Source: JAAYAY01 sp964429355 (GTDB taxonomy: Bacteria > Planctomycetota > Planctomycetia > Pirellulales > Thermoguttaceae). Taken from it: 39,537 nucleotides of DNA. Where the stretch lies: the NCBI GenBank assembly GCA_964429355.1, contig CAYSCH010000037.1, positions 1 through 39,537 of the forward strand, read 5' to 3'. Positions 1 through 7,411 of the stretch are shown one piece after another. The number at the start of each line of letters is the position of its first letter. Position 1 is the first letter of the stretch. The notes beneath the pieces were generated by a model that worked only from the letters and a program-made list of their open reading frames with translations, was not told the DNA's origin and made no database searches. A program made the translations under genes and the position numbers.

Positions 1-928
1 AGACAAGCTGGTCGATACGATAGGAGCGGAGGGCGTTGGCGGAGCTGAACACGTACAGGCTCCAGGACTTGCCATCCTGCTGCATCAATTCCAGCAGGCG
101 GAGAGCACGCGGACGGTGAAGGAGGAAGTTCTCATCCATGACGAAAAAGGTCTGGATCTTCATGGACTTTTCCAACTCGCACATAACATCGAAAAGTTCG
201 TCTCCCGTCTCGTAGAAATTGACGAACTTTCCCTTGCCTCCGAACATGGCCGACGTGGAACAGAAATTGCAGCCCAACGGGCAACCGACCGAAGGGATAA
301 GTGCCGCAGCAATGTCCTCCGGTTTCTCTTTCAGGTTGATCCCCAGGCTTCGCGTCCCGAAGCCCGAGCGGATGTGCGGATGCACGATGGGCCGATTCCT
401 GTCCTCGCCCAGAAAACCGCGAAACCATCGGACTCCCTCTCCTTTGACGATATGATCGGCGTCGATTCGCGCGCGGAGATTGGGAGCGTTGGCGATGTGG
501 CCACCCACCACGATGGTGGCGTTAGGTTGATACTTCCGCACTAGTTTGCACATCTCTTCCACCTTGAGCAGGTTGGGCATGATGCTGCTGATGCCGATCA
601 CGTCGTAGCAGGTGCTGCGAAGTTCATCGATGAAGCGGTCCCGCGTGGGAAAGTCCAGCAGCGTGCATGGGGCTTGAATATTGGCCTGAATGAGCATTAA
701 GCCCCAAGAGCGGTGGAACATCCGTAACGAGAAAGGCCCTTGCACACGCGTGACCTGATTGTGGTAGAGCTCCATCGGGTTCAAAGCCCGGCTTCCGTAG
801 ACGTCGTCTTGCGCGTAGGGACCGAAAACGCTGGTGAGCAGCACTCTGGCACGGGATCCAAGAGGATGAACGGGATACGCCTGCGGAACGGCGGGCGCCA
901 CATGAATGGGCGGATTAAGTATCAGCAT
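1..928 (-). CDS. B12-binding-domain radical SAM protein (C-terminus cut by window edge)
   Basis: The reading frame is open from an ATG at 928 to the left edge, so about 309 N-terminal residues are visible and the C-terminus is missing. The motif CPLGCNFC (CxxxCxxC) is the radical SAM [4Fe-4S] ligand set. The region before it (VIGISSIMPNLLK...IVVGGHIAN) has the Rossmann-like pattern of a cobalamin-binding domain, but no clear DxHxxG histidine motif is seen, so B12 may be bound base-off or not at all. The start is supported by GAAGGAG about 8 nt upstream. Family members perform radical methylations or rearrangements in lipid, hopanoid or natural-product pathways; the substrate cannot be told here. 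No downstream partner is visible. Confidence 0.85.
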   Translation of the reverse strand, partial: MLILNPPIHVAPAVPQAYPVHPLGSRARVLLTSVFGPYAQDDVYGSRALNPMELYHNQVTRVQGPFSLRMFHRSWGLMLIQANIQAPCTLLDFPTRDRFIDELRSTCYDVIGISSIMPNLLKVEEMCKLVRKYQPNATIVVGGHIANAPNLRARIDADHIVKGEGVRWFRGFLGEDRNRPIVHPHIRSGFGTRSLGINLKEKPEDIAAALIPSVGCPLGCNFCSTSAMFGGKGKFVNFYETGDELFDVMCELEKSMKIQTFFVMDENFLLHRPRALRLLELMQQDGKSWSLYVFSSANALRSYRIDQLV

Positions 929-1346
929 GGCCAGACTCCTTCGGTGAATTGCGTCTCGGCTGAATCCTAATCCTTATTGACTCACGGTCCGTCAAGACTG
1001 AGTATTGGTTATGTAATAGATTGGTAATTCGATGCCAGGGCTTGCCTCGGCGATCAGCCAACACAAGAGGAGAATGCGGTGGCGCTGGAGGAATTCAGGG
1101 GCAGGCTTCCGTGGCAAACGCCGGCGAGACGCGAGAATTGCTGCCGGCGTCACCGAGCCACCCAACCGGGCGGCTGGATTTGCCGGACTTCAGAGATCGG
1201 GCAAGAGGCCGGAAGTCCTGCGGTAGCAGCGACGGCGGGAACGAGAGCCGCCTGCTCCTCGCACTAGTGAGATCGGTTTGCTCACCGCTCATTCTGAGCG
1301 GCTCAGCGTCAGCCATCCAAAACGGCCCGGAATACCGCTCAAACTC
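929..1346. other. Intergenic region, no gene seen
   Basis: This 418-bp stretch holds the possible promoter of the radical SAM gene and a perfect 7-bp hairpin with a 3-nt loop at 1285-1301 (CCGCTCA/TGAGCGG), 46 nt past the stop of the upstream membrane-protein gene. The hairpin could end that transcript, although no T-run follows. ORFs here have no recognisable protein features. Confidence 0.5.
967..995 (-). promoter_or_regulatory. Possible promoter of the radical SAM gene
   Basis: TTGACG (990-995, complement) matches five of six -35 positions and lies 17 nt from GATTAG (967-972), a poor -10. It is 39 nt upstream of the start codon in an AT-richer patch. The weak -10 keeps this tentative. Confidence 0.25.
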
Positions 1347-2627
1347 TCACGTCTCGGCGCGACGGCGAGTTCGCCACAGATCGGATACGGCCGTGATGGC
1401 CACGCGGTCTTCTAGATTCGGCCGAAGTACAGTGAGCACCAGGAGCGGGAGGTACCAACCCATGTAGAGCCCACCCTGATAGGGATGCCAGAACTGGGTG
1501 CCCAGCATCACCAGAGCGGAGCAACTGATCAAGGTGCCCAGGTTCTTCTGAGCGGGCCAGAGTGCCAGACTTCCGCATACTGCGGCGAACCCCGCGATGA
1601 TCGGGATGCGGTAAGGAAGCCTCGTGTGCTGTGCCCAGAAGCCGTCAGCGCCCTTGCCATTGAAGTACTTGAGCCCGCAGAAGTCGAAGAGTTGCTCTCC
1701 CAGGTTCTGCACCTGCCCGGCGGTTGCAAGCCAGAAGATCATCAACAGAGCGAAGGCAATCGCAAGTCCAATCAGGAAACGAACGGTGCCGCGTTTCCAG
1801 TAGAAACTGATCCACAGGGGCAACAGGAAGACGGCATAGAAGATACATCCTGTAGCCAGGCCGATAAGGACGCCGGACACGATGGGTCGACGGTAGGCGG
1901 CCACGGCCCACACCAGCAACAGGGCTGGCACCACATAATCGACCCGTCCTGTCATTTGGCTTGTGTAGGGGAGCAGGAGGTAAAGCGATGCCGCTGCGAC
2001 CCCCGTCTGAAAATTGCCAAAATGGCGATAGCCGATGAAGACTATCCCCAGAACGAGAGCCAGATTGGCGAGTACCGCAACGGTGCGGATTGTCGAAGTG
2101 GGCAGAAGTCGGGCTGGCTGTCCGTTTTCGTCCAAAGCCGCAGACGCGGAATCGGCGGCCTCGTCCGTTGGCCTGCGCGGCTCCACATGCTTGTTTGCAA
2201 AAGCATAAATCGATTCGTAGCCCTGGCCGTGGACCAACAGGCTTCCTCGCATGACTTCCTCAGCCAGGGGAGTCTCTTTGTTGGTGATCACGTTGGCCAT
2301 CAGGAATACAACCAAGGCGATTCCCGTGAATGTCAGTCCGCTGGCATTGAGATTCGGTTCAAGAAGGGGTCGGCGCACCAGGATCTGATCCACAAGCAGC
2401 CTGACCAGAAACAGGGCGCCGATGAAGAACACCCAGGCATAGCCCCACGCGATCTGGCCATCGGCCACCAGGAGCAGACCGGGCGAGAATGAGAGCAATC
2501 CGACCAGATCGAGATTACGGATTGAGAAGAAACGCTGAAATTTGAAGAAGATCCCAACGATCAACAACGACGACACATAGAACCATGTCGTCGGAAGCAT
2601 TTCATAGTCGATGAGGACGTTCTGCAT
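1347..2627 (-). CDS. Polytopic membrane protein, possibly a GT87/DUF2029-like glycosyltransferase
   Basis: The protein has about 426 residues and roughly nine or ten hydrophobic segments spread over its length. A polar loop near residues 140-180 (rich in E, A, D and S) interrupts them. The segment VDYVVPALLLVWAVAAYRR, followed by a Gly-rich hydrophobic stretch, recalls polyprenyl-phosphate-sugar-dependent membrane glycosyltransferases of the GT87 kind, but no catalytic motif can be claimed. I place the start at the ATG at 2627; a GTG at 2642 is in frame and would add five residues, and neither has a strong ribosome-binding site. It stands alone, 419 bp from its downstream neighbour. The call of integral membrane protein is firm; the enzymatic assignment is a guess. 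Confidence 0.75.
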   Translation of the reverse strand: MQNVLIDYEMLPTTWFYVSSLLIVGIFFKFQRFFSIRNLDLVGLLSFSPGLLLVADGQIAWGYAWVFFIGALFLVRLLVDQILVRRPLLEPNLNASGLTFTGIALVVFLMANVITNKETPLAEEVMRGSLLVHGQGYESIYAFANKHVEPRRPTDEAADSASAALDENGQPARLLPTSTIRTVAVLANLALVLGIVFIGYRHFGNFQTGVAAASLYLLLPYTSQMTGRVDYVVPALLLVWAVAAYRRPIVSGVLIGLATGCIFYAVFLLPLWISFYWKRGTVRFLIGLAIAFALLMIFWLATAGQVQNLGEQLFDFCGLKYFNGKGADGFWAQHTRLPYRIPIIAGFAAVCGSLALWPAQKNLGTLISCSALVMLGTQFWHPYQGGLYMGWYLPLLVLTVLRPNLEDRVAITAVSDLWRTRRRAET

Positions 2628-2890
2628 CGGCTCGCCGTGCACCAGGATGGGTGCTTAACTCGTGATGAACGCGTACTTCTCCCGCAAAAGGCCCCCGTGC
2701 CCTCCCCCATCAGAATACACTTCCCGGGGGGATTTGCAAGCCCCTGCGCGACGTCAGCAACTCGTTTTCCCCCAACGGCTTAGAAGGTCTTGGATGGATT
2801 GTGCCGCTTGGGTGATGTAGGCAGACATTGTGACCCACTCGATGCTTCGGCGGCCTTTCCAGACACCGTACTTGGCTTAGTTCGAGAGTG

Positions 2891-3379
2891 TCACTCGAGC
2901 GTGTCGGGACGCTTGACGGGCGTATTGTGCATGAACCAGCGCTGACCGATCTTCTCGAGAGTCAGATCGCGGCTGCCATCCACGGTTGCCCAGCAGAGGT
3001 TGCGACGCATGGTCCAGGTACCGTCTTTCAGCAACTGCTCAAGTTCATCCACCATCGCCTTCGTTTTTTCCGGCGTGGCCTTGACGGCCAGCTTTCGAAA
3101 AGCATCGCGGTCCCCCTTGAGCTTCCGGTCGACTTCCGTGGGCGAAACTAGCTGCGCAAGCATGTAGGTTATATCAGCCGTCTTCATGGCCTTGATCACC
3201 GACTCAATGGTCTCCTGAGGCGTGCCCTGAGGGTATACGTCGGGATCGGCATTCTGACCGTATCGTTCGGGCCAGACGGGCGACTGCTCGTCCAACTTGA
3301 TTTCCAGGCGAGTCTGACCGTGTGCCACGGCCAGACAACCGACGAGAATCCACACGGCAGCGAGACATCGTGTCGTCAT
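2891..3379 (-). CDS. Small secreted protein of unknown function
   Basis: This encodes 162 residues. The N-terminus (MTTRCLAAVWILVGCLAVAHG) is a clear Sec signal peptide, so the mature protein is expected in the periplasm or outside. The rest is soluble and charged. It begins TRLEIKLDEQSPVW and has a segment PQGTPQETIESVIKAMKTAD of the kind seen at the start of small accumulation-type domains in planctomycete exported proteins. It ends with KIGQRWFMHNTPVKR, which fits an NTF2/DUF4878-like fold (inference). The start at 3379 is preferred over a longer in-frame extension because GGAGG lies 8 nt upstream and the signal peptide begins there. I do not recognise a specific family. Confidence 0.75.
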   Translation of the reverse strand: MTTRCLAAVWILVGCLAVAHGQTRLEIKLDEQSPVWPERYGQNADPDVYPQGTPQETIESVIKAMKTADITYMLAQLVSPTEVDRKLKGDRDAFRKLAVKATPEKTKAMVDELEQLLKDGTWTMRRNLCWATVDGSRDLTLEKIGQRWFMHNTPVKRPDTLE

Positions 3380-3764
3380 TTCGAGAGCCTCCCGGCGACG
3401 AGCCGCCAACCAGCAGGAATTACGGTTTGAACCGTCTTGGGCGATTTCCGGAAAAAAGCGGCGTATTCTAGTCGCAGACGCCAGTCCGAGACAGAGCAAT
3501 TCCAGTGCCCCGATCTGCGAATCGGCCTGGGGAACTCGCCACTCGAGCCACGCGGCACGACCCCTGCCGTCTGAGAAGCTTCAGGAGTCTCCCACCGGCA
3601 TGAATGTTCACAATCGGTGGTCTTGTTAACGGCTCAAGAGCTCTTCACCACTCCGATTTGTCTGCCACCAATGCGACAACGCTGAGTCGCGACTTTCGTA
3701 CAATGAGTTGGGTTGCTGTCGCTGCTGTCATCCCAACATAGAGTGGCAACTTAGCGCTGTCGTG
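3380..3764. other. Intergenic region, no gene seen
   Basis: These 385 bp separate the small secreted protein gene from the upstream BRCT-MerR-TPR gene. Apart from the inverted repeat at 3422-3435 I see no coding signal or convincing promoter. The translations are short and low in hydrophobic pattern. Confidence 0.5.
3422..3435. promoter_or_regulatory. Inverted repeat upstream of the small secreted protein gene
   Basis: ACGGTT-TG-AACCGT is a perfect 6-bp inverted repeat with a 2-bp centre, 43 bp before the start codon at 3379. It could be an operator; nothing else supports that. Confidence 0.2.
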
Positions 3765-4967
3765 CTAATCGAGACGCGAATGGGCCTGATCGGCCCAGGG
3801 GCTGTCCGGAGCCAGGTCGAGAAATTGCCGCCAGTGCTCGTCGGCCTCCGATTCCCGGCCCAATTGATCGAGAGCCCGGGCCAAGTGGTAGTGGACGTCG
3901 GCATACCCTTCATGAAAGGTGAGTGCCCCCTCAAAGGCGGCAATCGCCAGATCGATTTGCCCCGACTCCACTAAAACACAACCGAGATTCGCCCGAGCTT
4001 CCACGTAGTCCTCGTCCAACTCGATCGTCATGTAGTAGCGTTCCCTCGCCCCGGCAATATCGCCCTGGCGATAGAGAAGCTCCGCGAGTTGAAAACAGGT
4101 CTCGGCCTTGGGACCACCGACCGCCATGGCGGCACGATACATTTCGGCGGCCGTTGCCAGTTGGCCTTCATCTTCCAGTTCGGCCGCCAGACGGCAGATT
4201 TCGTCCGGCGAACGGGCTAGGCGATCTGCATGAATCTGCTCGGTCGAGATCGACACTGGGCCGGGAAGATCGGAGCCCTCCAGGTCGTGGCCCGCCCCCT
4301 CGGCGGCACCGAAGTCGAAACGCAGTTGCCCGCCGGGCTCGATCAACCCGCCCCCCTGTCGGAGGAGGATTTCCTTCCCTTCGATCATGATCGACAACTG
4401 GGCCAAAGGGCGTTCCACATCGGGAAGGTATCGGGCCAGATCGGCCAGTTTGCGCTCCAACGCTCCGGGTTTGACACCGGCGGCCAGCAATTCTGCCAAC
4501 CGCCGGGCGGTGGCCACCTCCTGGAAATCGAAATAGGCCAGGCGCCGCACCATGCGCGCGGGTTTGATCAAGCCCCGGCGATGCCAGCGCCGAACTGTGC
4601 GGATATCGACGCCGAGCAGGTCGGCCAGCATGGCGGGCGTATAGAGCCGGTGAACGTCATGATCCAGGTCCACCAGTCCAAGGTGCTGCCAGAGTTGTGT
4701 TTCCGTAGCCACGCGCACGCGCCCTTCATCGGCCGCCGCCCGCATCTCCGCGTCCAGCCAATCTTCGGTGCTGGTCAGATCGGGAAAGGGCATTTCGGCC
4801 TCGCCGATCACGATCCAGGCCACATCGCCCGCGATCCGATCCACCAGGGTGCCGCCGTGCTCTCGGATCAACTGGGCGGCATCCCGTTTCGACATGCTGG
4901 CCAACCGGCCGACCACCGCCACGCGGACGCCGTCAAGCCGTTTCGGAGATTCTGCAGAGTCGACCAT
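3765..4967 (-). CDS. BRCT - MerR-type HTH - TPR protein, putative transcriptional regulator
   Basis: The protein has 400 residues. Residues about 10-96 read as a BRCT domain (LDGVRVAVVGRLASMSKRDA, then HGGTLVD, and a closing TETQLWQHLGL). Residues about 108-170 are a MerR-like winged helix (LYTPAMLADLLGVDIRTVRR, W128, GLIKPAR, YFDFQEVATARRL). Residues about 255-400 hold TPR-like repeats (ELEDEGQLATAAEMYRAA; NLGCVLVESGQIDLAIAAFE). The frame extends upstream to 5138, but that part resembles no protein and overlaps tadA, so I use the ATG at 4967. It is the last gene of a minus-strand run, 79 bp after tadA. A BRCT domain normally binds phosphopeptides or DNA ends, so its union with a DNA-binding domain suggests a regulator that senses a partner protein or DNA state (inference). 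Confidence 0.85.
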   Translation of the reverse strand: MVDSAESPKRLDGVRVAVVGRLASMSKRDAAQLIREHGGTLVDRIAGDVAWIVIGEAEMPFPDLTSTEDWLDAEMRAAADEGRVRVATETQLWQHLGLVDLDHDVHRLYTPAMLADLLGVDIRTVRRWHRRGLIKPARMVRRLAYFDFQEVATARRLAELLAAGVKPGALERKLADLARYLPDVERPLAQLSIMIEGKEILLRQGGGLIEPGGQLRFDFGAAEGAGHDLEGSDLPGPVSISTEQIHADRLARSPDEICRLAAELEDEGQLATAAEMYRAAMAVGGPKAETCFQLAELLYRQGDIAGARERYYMTIELDEDYVEARANLGCVLVESGQIDLAIAAFEGALTFHEGYADVHYHLARALDQLGRESEADEHWRQFLDLAPDSPWADQAHSRLD

Positions 4968-5046
4968 TCGTGCCGTTACGAACGAGTGAGAGTTCAGACG
5001 AGGTGCACACTCAGTGTCGCCCAGGGAGAAAAGACTGTCAATGTGC

Positions 5047-5511
5047 CTACTTCTTCCCCAACCGCCGCTGCTGCTGGAAGAAGCGGGAGAGAATCTGCCC
5101 GCAGGCTGCTCCGAGAACTCCTGGCACCACGGCGGCACGATGGTTCAGCCGCGGATCGCCCAGGAGCTGGTACAGTGATTCGACGGCTCCTGCCTTCGGG
5201 TCTGCGGCGCCGTAGACAACCAGGGGAATCCGCGCCTGGACCACGGCACCGGCGCACATGGGGCATGGCTCGAGGGTGACGTAAAGCGTGCAGTCGTCCA
5301 ATCTCCATGACTGGCGAGCATCGGAGGCCTGGGTGATGGCTACCATCTCGGCATGGGCCGTCGGGTCGCGCAACTGCTCCCGTTGGTTGTGGGCCGCGGC
5401 AATGACCCGGTTGTCGTGAACAATCACCGCCCCCACGGGAACCTCGTTTTCGGCAAACGCCTGTTCCGCTTCGGCCAGTGCCTGCTGCATGTAGGTCTCG
5501 TGGATTCGCAT
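5047..5511 (-). CDS. tadA: tRNA-specific adenosine deaminase TadA
   Basis: This 154-residue protein has the full zinc cytidine/adenosine deaminase signature: H53-A-E55 in TAHAEMVAI and C83/C86 in LEPCPMCAGA. Glu55 is the expected proton shuttle. VPVGAVIV and the C-terminal LSRFFQQQR are typical of TadA, which converts A34 to inosine in tRNA-Arg(ACG). The frame is open back to 5607, but the first 32 residues would overlap the preceding gene; the ATG at 5511 gives the usual length and lies 20 bp after that gene's stop. Only a weak GAAGAG precedes it, so coupling to the upstream gene is likely. Guanine deaminase-like relatives are a less likely alternative. Confidence 0.93.
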   Translation of the reverse strand: MRIHETYMQQALAEAEQAFAENEVPVGAVIVHDNRVIAAAHNQREQLRDPTAHAEMVAITQASDARQSWRLDDCTLYVTLEPCPMCAGAVVQARIPLVVYGAADPKAGAVESLYQLLGDPRLNHRAAVVPGVLGAACGQILSRFFQQQRRLGKK

Positions 5512-5531
5512 CCACTGCTCTTCGTCGGCGA

Positions 5532-7331
5532 TCAACGTCCTTCCTCCGCTTGCGTTCTCGCCGAGTCGCCGACACCGGCAGTCTTCGCCTGATAGTCCTT
5601 CCACCATTCCGCCACCTTCTCCGGGCCGGAGGGAGTTCCGTAACGAAAGGTGCCCGGACCGTACTGCCGGACCATCGGATCGCCACTGGGAAGCAACCCG
5701 AACTCGTCCGGCTTGCGCCCGTGGCGCTCGAGCAGGATTGCAGCGGCCGTGGCTCCCAACTCCGGACCGTCAACCTCGCCTTGCACCAACCCCTCCCTTC
5801 GGTTCAGTACAGACTGGAGCCAGCGGTCGACCTCCACCCAGGGATCTCGCCGCGCTATCGCCAAGGCAGCGAGCCGGTCGAAGCGATAGGGCAGAGACTG
5901 GCCAGGAGGCAAAACACGCCCCTCCTCGATCGCCGTGAGCAACCCCGGTACCGCATCTCGCGTTCCCTTCACGGCCAGCCACGAGGAGAGCAATGCGTGA
6001 ATGCTGAGAACAGATTGGTCGATGTTTCCCCCGATCGGCCGGGAAACATCAGGCCCGCTGCGTTCATTGAGCGGGCGATCGTCGACAGTGGCCAGGTAGC
6101 GACCGGCAAAACCTGAGACCGCGCACGGGTCAAATTGCGTGATAGTACTCACTTCCCGCTCGTTGAGCGGCTCCTTTCTCGCGAGGTAGCGTTCCAGCGT
6201 GCGGGAAGCCAGTGCCGCATACCGCGTCACCTCGTCGTCTTTCACTCGATACTCATAGGCCATGCGACGACGTGGCGTCGGCAGGTTGACCAGGTGAAAG
6301 AACGCCGAGTGATACCGAGGATCGGCAGAGGGATGCGGAATGGCCACTCCCACCGGGTAATCGCCTTCCGCGAGATTGACACCGGCAACAACGTGCGCCG
6401 TCTGATCGTCGATGCGATCGAAGTGGCTTGTGCCTGATTCCGTCACACTCGGTACGCCCACCAGCAACCGCTGTGTATTGGCATGGCGACTTTCATTCCA
6501 GAATTCGGCAACCATGGCCGGCCGCGTCAATTCGACCAGCTCGGTAAGATGCCGTTCTGCTTCCGGGGATAGCCCCCCCTCCGCAAGACGCGCTTCCAGA
6601 ATCTTGCGGATCGGACCAATGTTCGCATCGCTCGCCAGCAGGTCGCGAATCTCGACAAGAGCCGCCGGCTCGTTCGTCAGACGAAACTTGTCGTTCGGGG
6701 CGGATGACACGAGTCGCTTCACCAACTCGCCCACTTGCTCGGCGGAAGCCTCAGGATCCTCTTTCCGACGATCGGCCTCGAGCCATGCCGCCCGGGCATC
6801 TTCATAGATCTGCTGGAGCGACCGGATCTGCTCGCCCTTGAGATGTTCGTCGCCCGCGATTCTCTTGACCTGCCGGTAGACGAGATCAACAGCCTCGGCG
6901 TTGCCCAACAGCCAGCACAGGCGGCTTGCTGCCCCCAGACGCCGGGCATAGGAATCGTCGCCAAGCTGCCGGAGCAGCCCGTCAATCATCTCGGCATCTA
7001 TGGTCAGGGAGGGAGGCAGACTGACCGCTGGCAGACCGCGACGGACTCGTTCCAGTTGTTTTCGAACTTCAAAGGATATCTCGGTGGCAACCATCGCCTG
7101 TTCCACCGACTCGGCCAGAAGTTGGCGGGCTCCCGGGGCCACAGACAATTCTTGAAGCCTCTCGAAGGCTCCAGTGCGCACGGAAAACTCGCTGGAATCC
7201 AAATCGGCGAAGAGCTGCTCAATCTCTTCCGTGAGCGTCCCGCCGGGGTCGGCATTCGCCGGGAGGGCGGCAAAGCCCCTCGCTGCGCAGCAACCGACCG
7301 CCAACAGCAGGATCAAGGGTGATAGTCTCAT
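5532..7331 (-). CDS. Secreted HEAT-like repeat protein, unknown function
   Basis: This encodes 599 residues. It begins with a Sec signal peptide (MRLSPLILLLAVGCCAARGFA). The mature N-terminal third has HEAT-like helical repeats of a type common in planctomycete exported proteins: FADLDSSEFSVRTGAFERLQ, and again LLRQLGDDSYARRLGAASRL. The middle (about 290-370) is more beta-like and contains HVVAGVNLAEGDYPVGVAIP. The C-terminal part ends WWKDYQAKT. No catalytic motif is evident. The gene lies 80 bp after the AmmeMemoRadiSam fusion gene and 20 bp before tadA, so the three are probably co-transcribed. I do not recognise a named family; the role may be scaffolding or binding. Confidence 0.85.
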   Translation of the reverse strand: MRLSPLILLLAVGCCAARGFAALPANADPGGTLTEEIEQLFADLDSSEFSVRTGAFERLQELSVAPGARQLLAESVEQAMVATEISFEVRKQLERVRRGLPAVSLPPSLTIDAEMIDGLLRQLGDDSYARRLGAASRLCWLLGNAEAVDLVYRQVKRIAGDEHLKGEQIRSLQQIYEDARAAWLEADRRKEDPEASAEQVGELVKRLVSSAPNDKFRLTNEPAALVEIRDLLASDANIGPIRKILEARLAEGGLSPEAERHLTELVELTRPAMVAEFWNESRHANTQRLLVGVPSVTESGTSHFDRIDDQTAHVVAGVNLAEGDYPVGVAIPHPSADPRYHSAFFHLVNLPTPRRRMAYEYRVKDDEVTRYAALASRTLERYLARKEPLNEREVSTITQFDPCAVSGFAGRYLATVDDRPLNERSGPDVSRPIGGNIDQSVLSIHALLSSWLAVKGTRDAVPGLLTAIEEGRVLPPGQSLPYRFDRLAALAIARRDPWVEVDRWLQSVLNRREGLVQGEVDGPELGATAAAILLERHGRKPDEFGLLPSGDPMVRQYGPGTFRYGTPSGPEKVAEWWKDYQAKTAGVGDSARTQAEEGR

Positions 7332-7411
7332 GATACCAGCCTAACACGATCCGCTGACGGACTCAAACGCCCCGATTTCGGAGGGGCTGTCCCCCGCCGT
7401 CCCCAGAGTTC

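Noticed and set aside
4968..5138. N-terminal extension of the BRCT-MerR-TPR protein
   Set aside because: It overlaps the end of tadA, and its residues show no domain pattern. The ATG at 4967 begins just before the BRCT domain.
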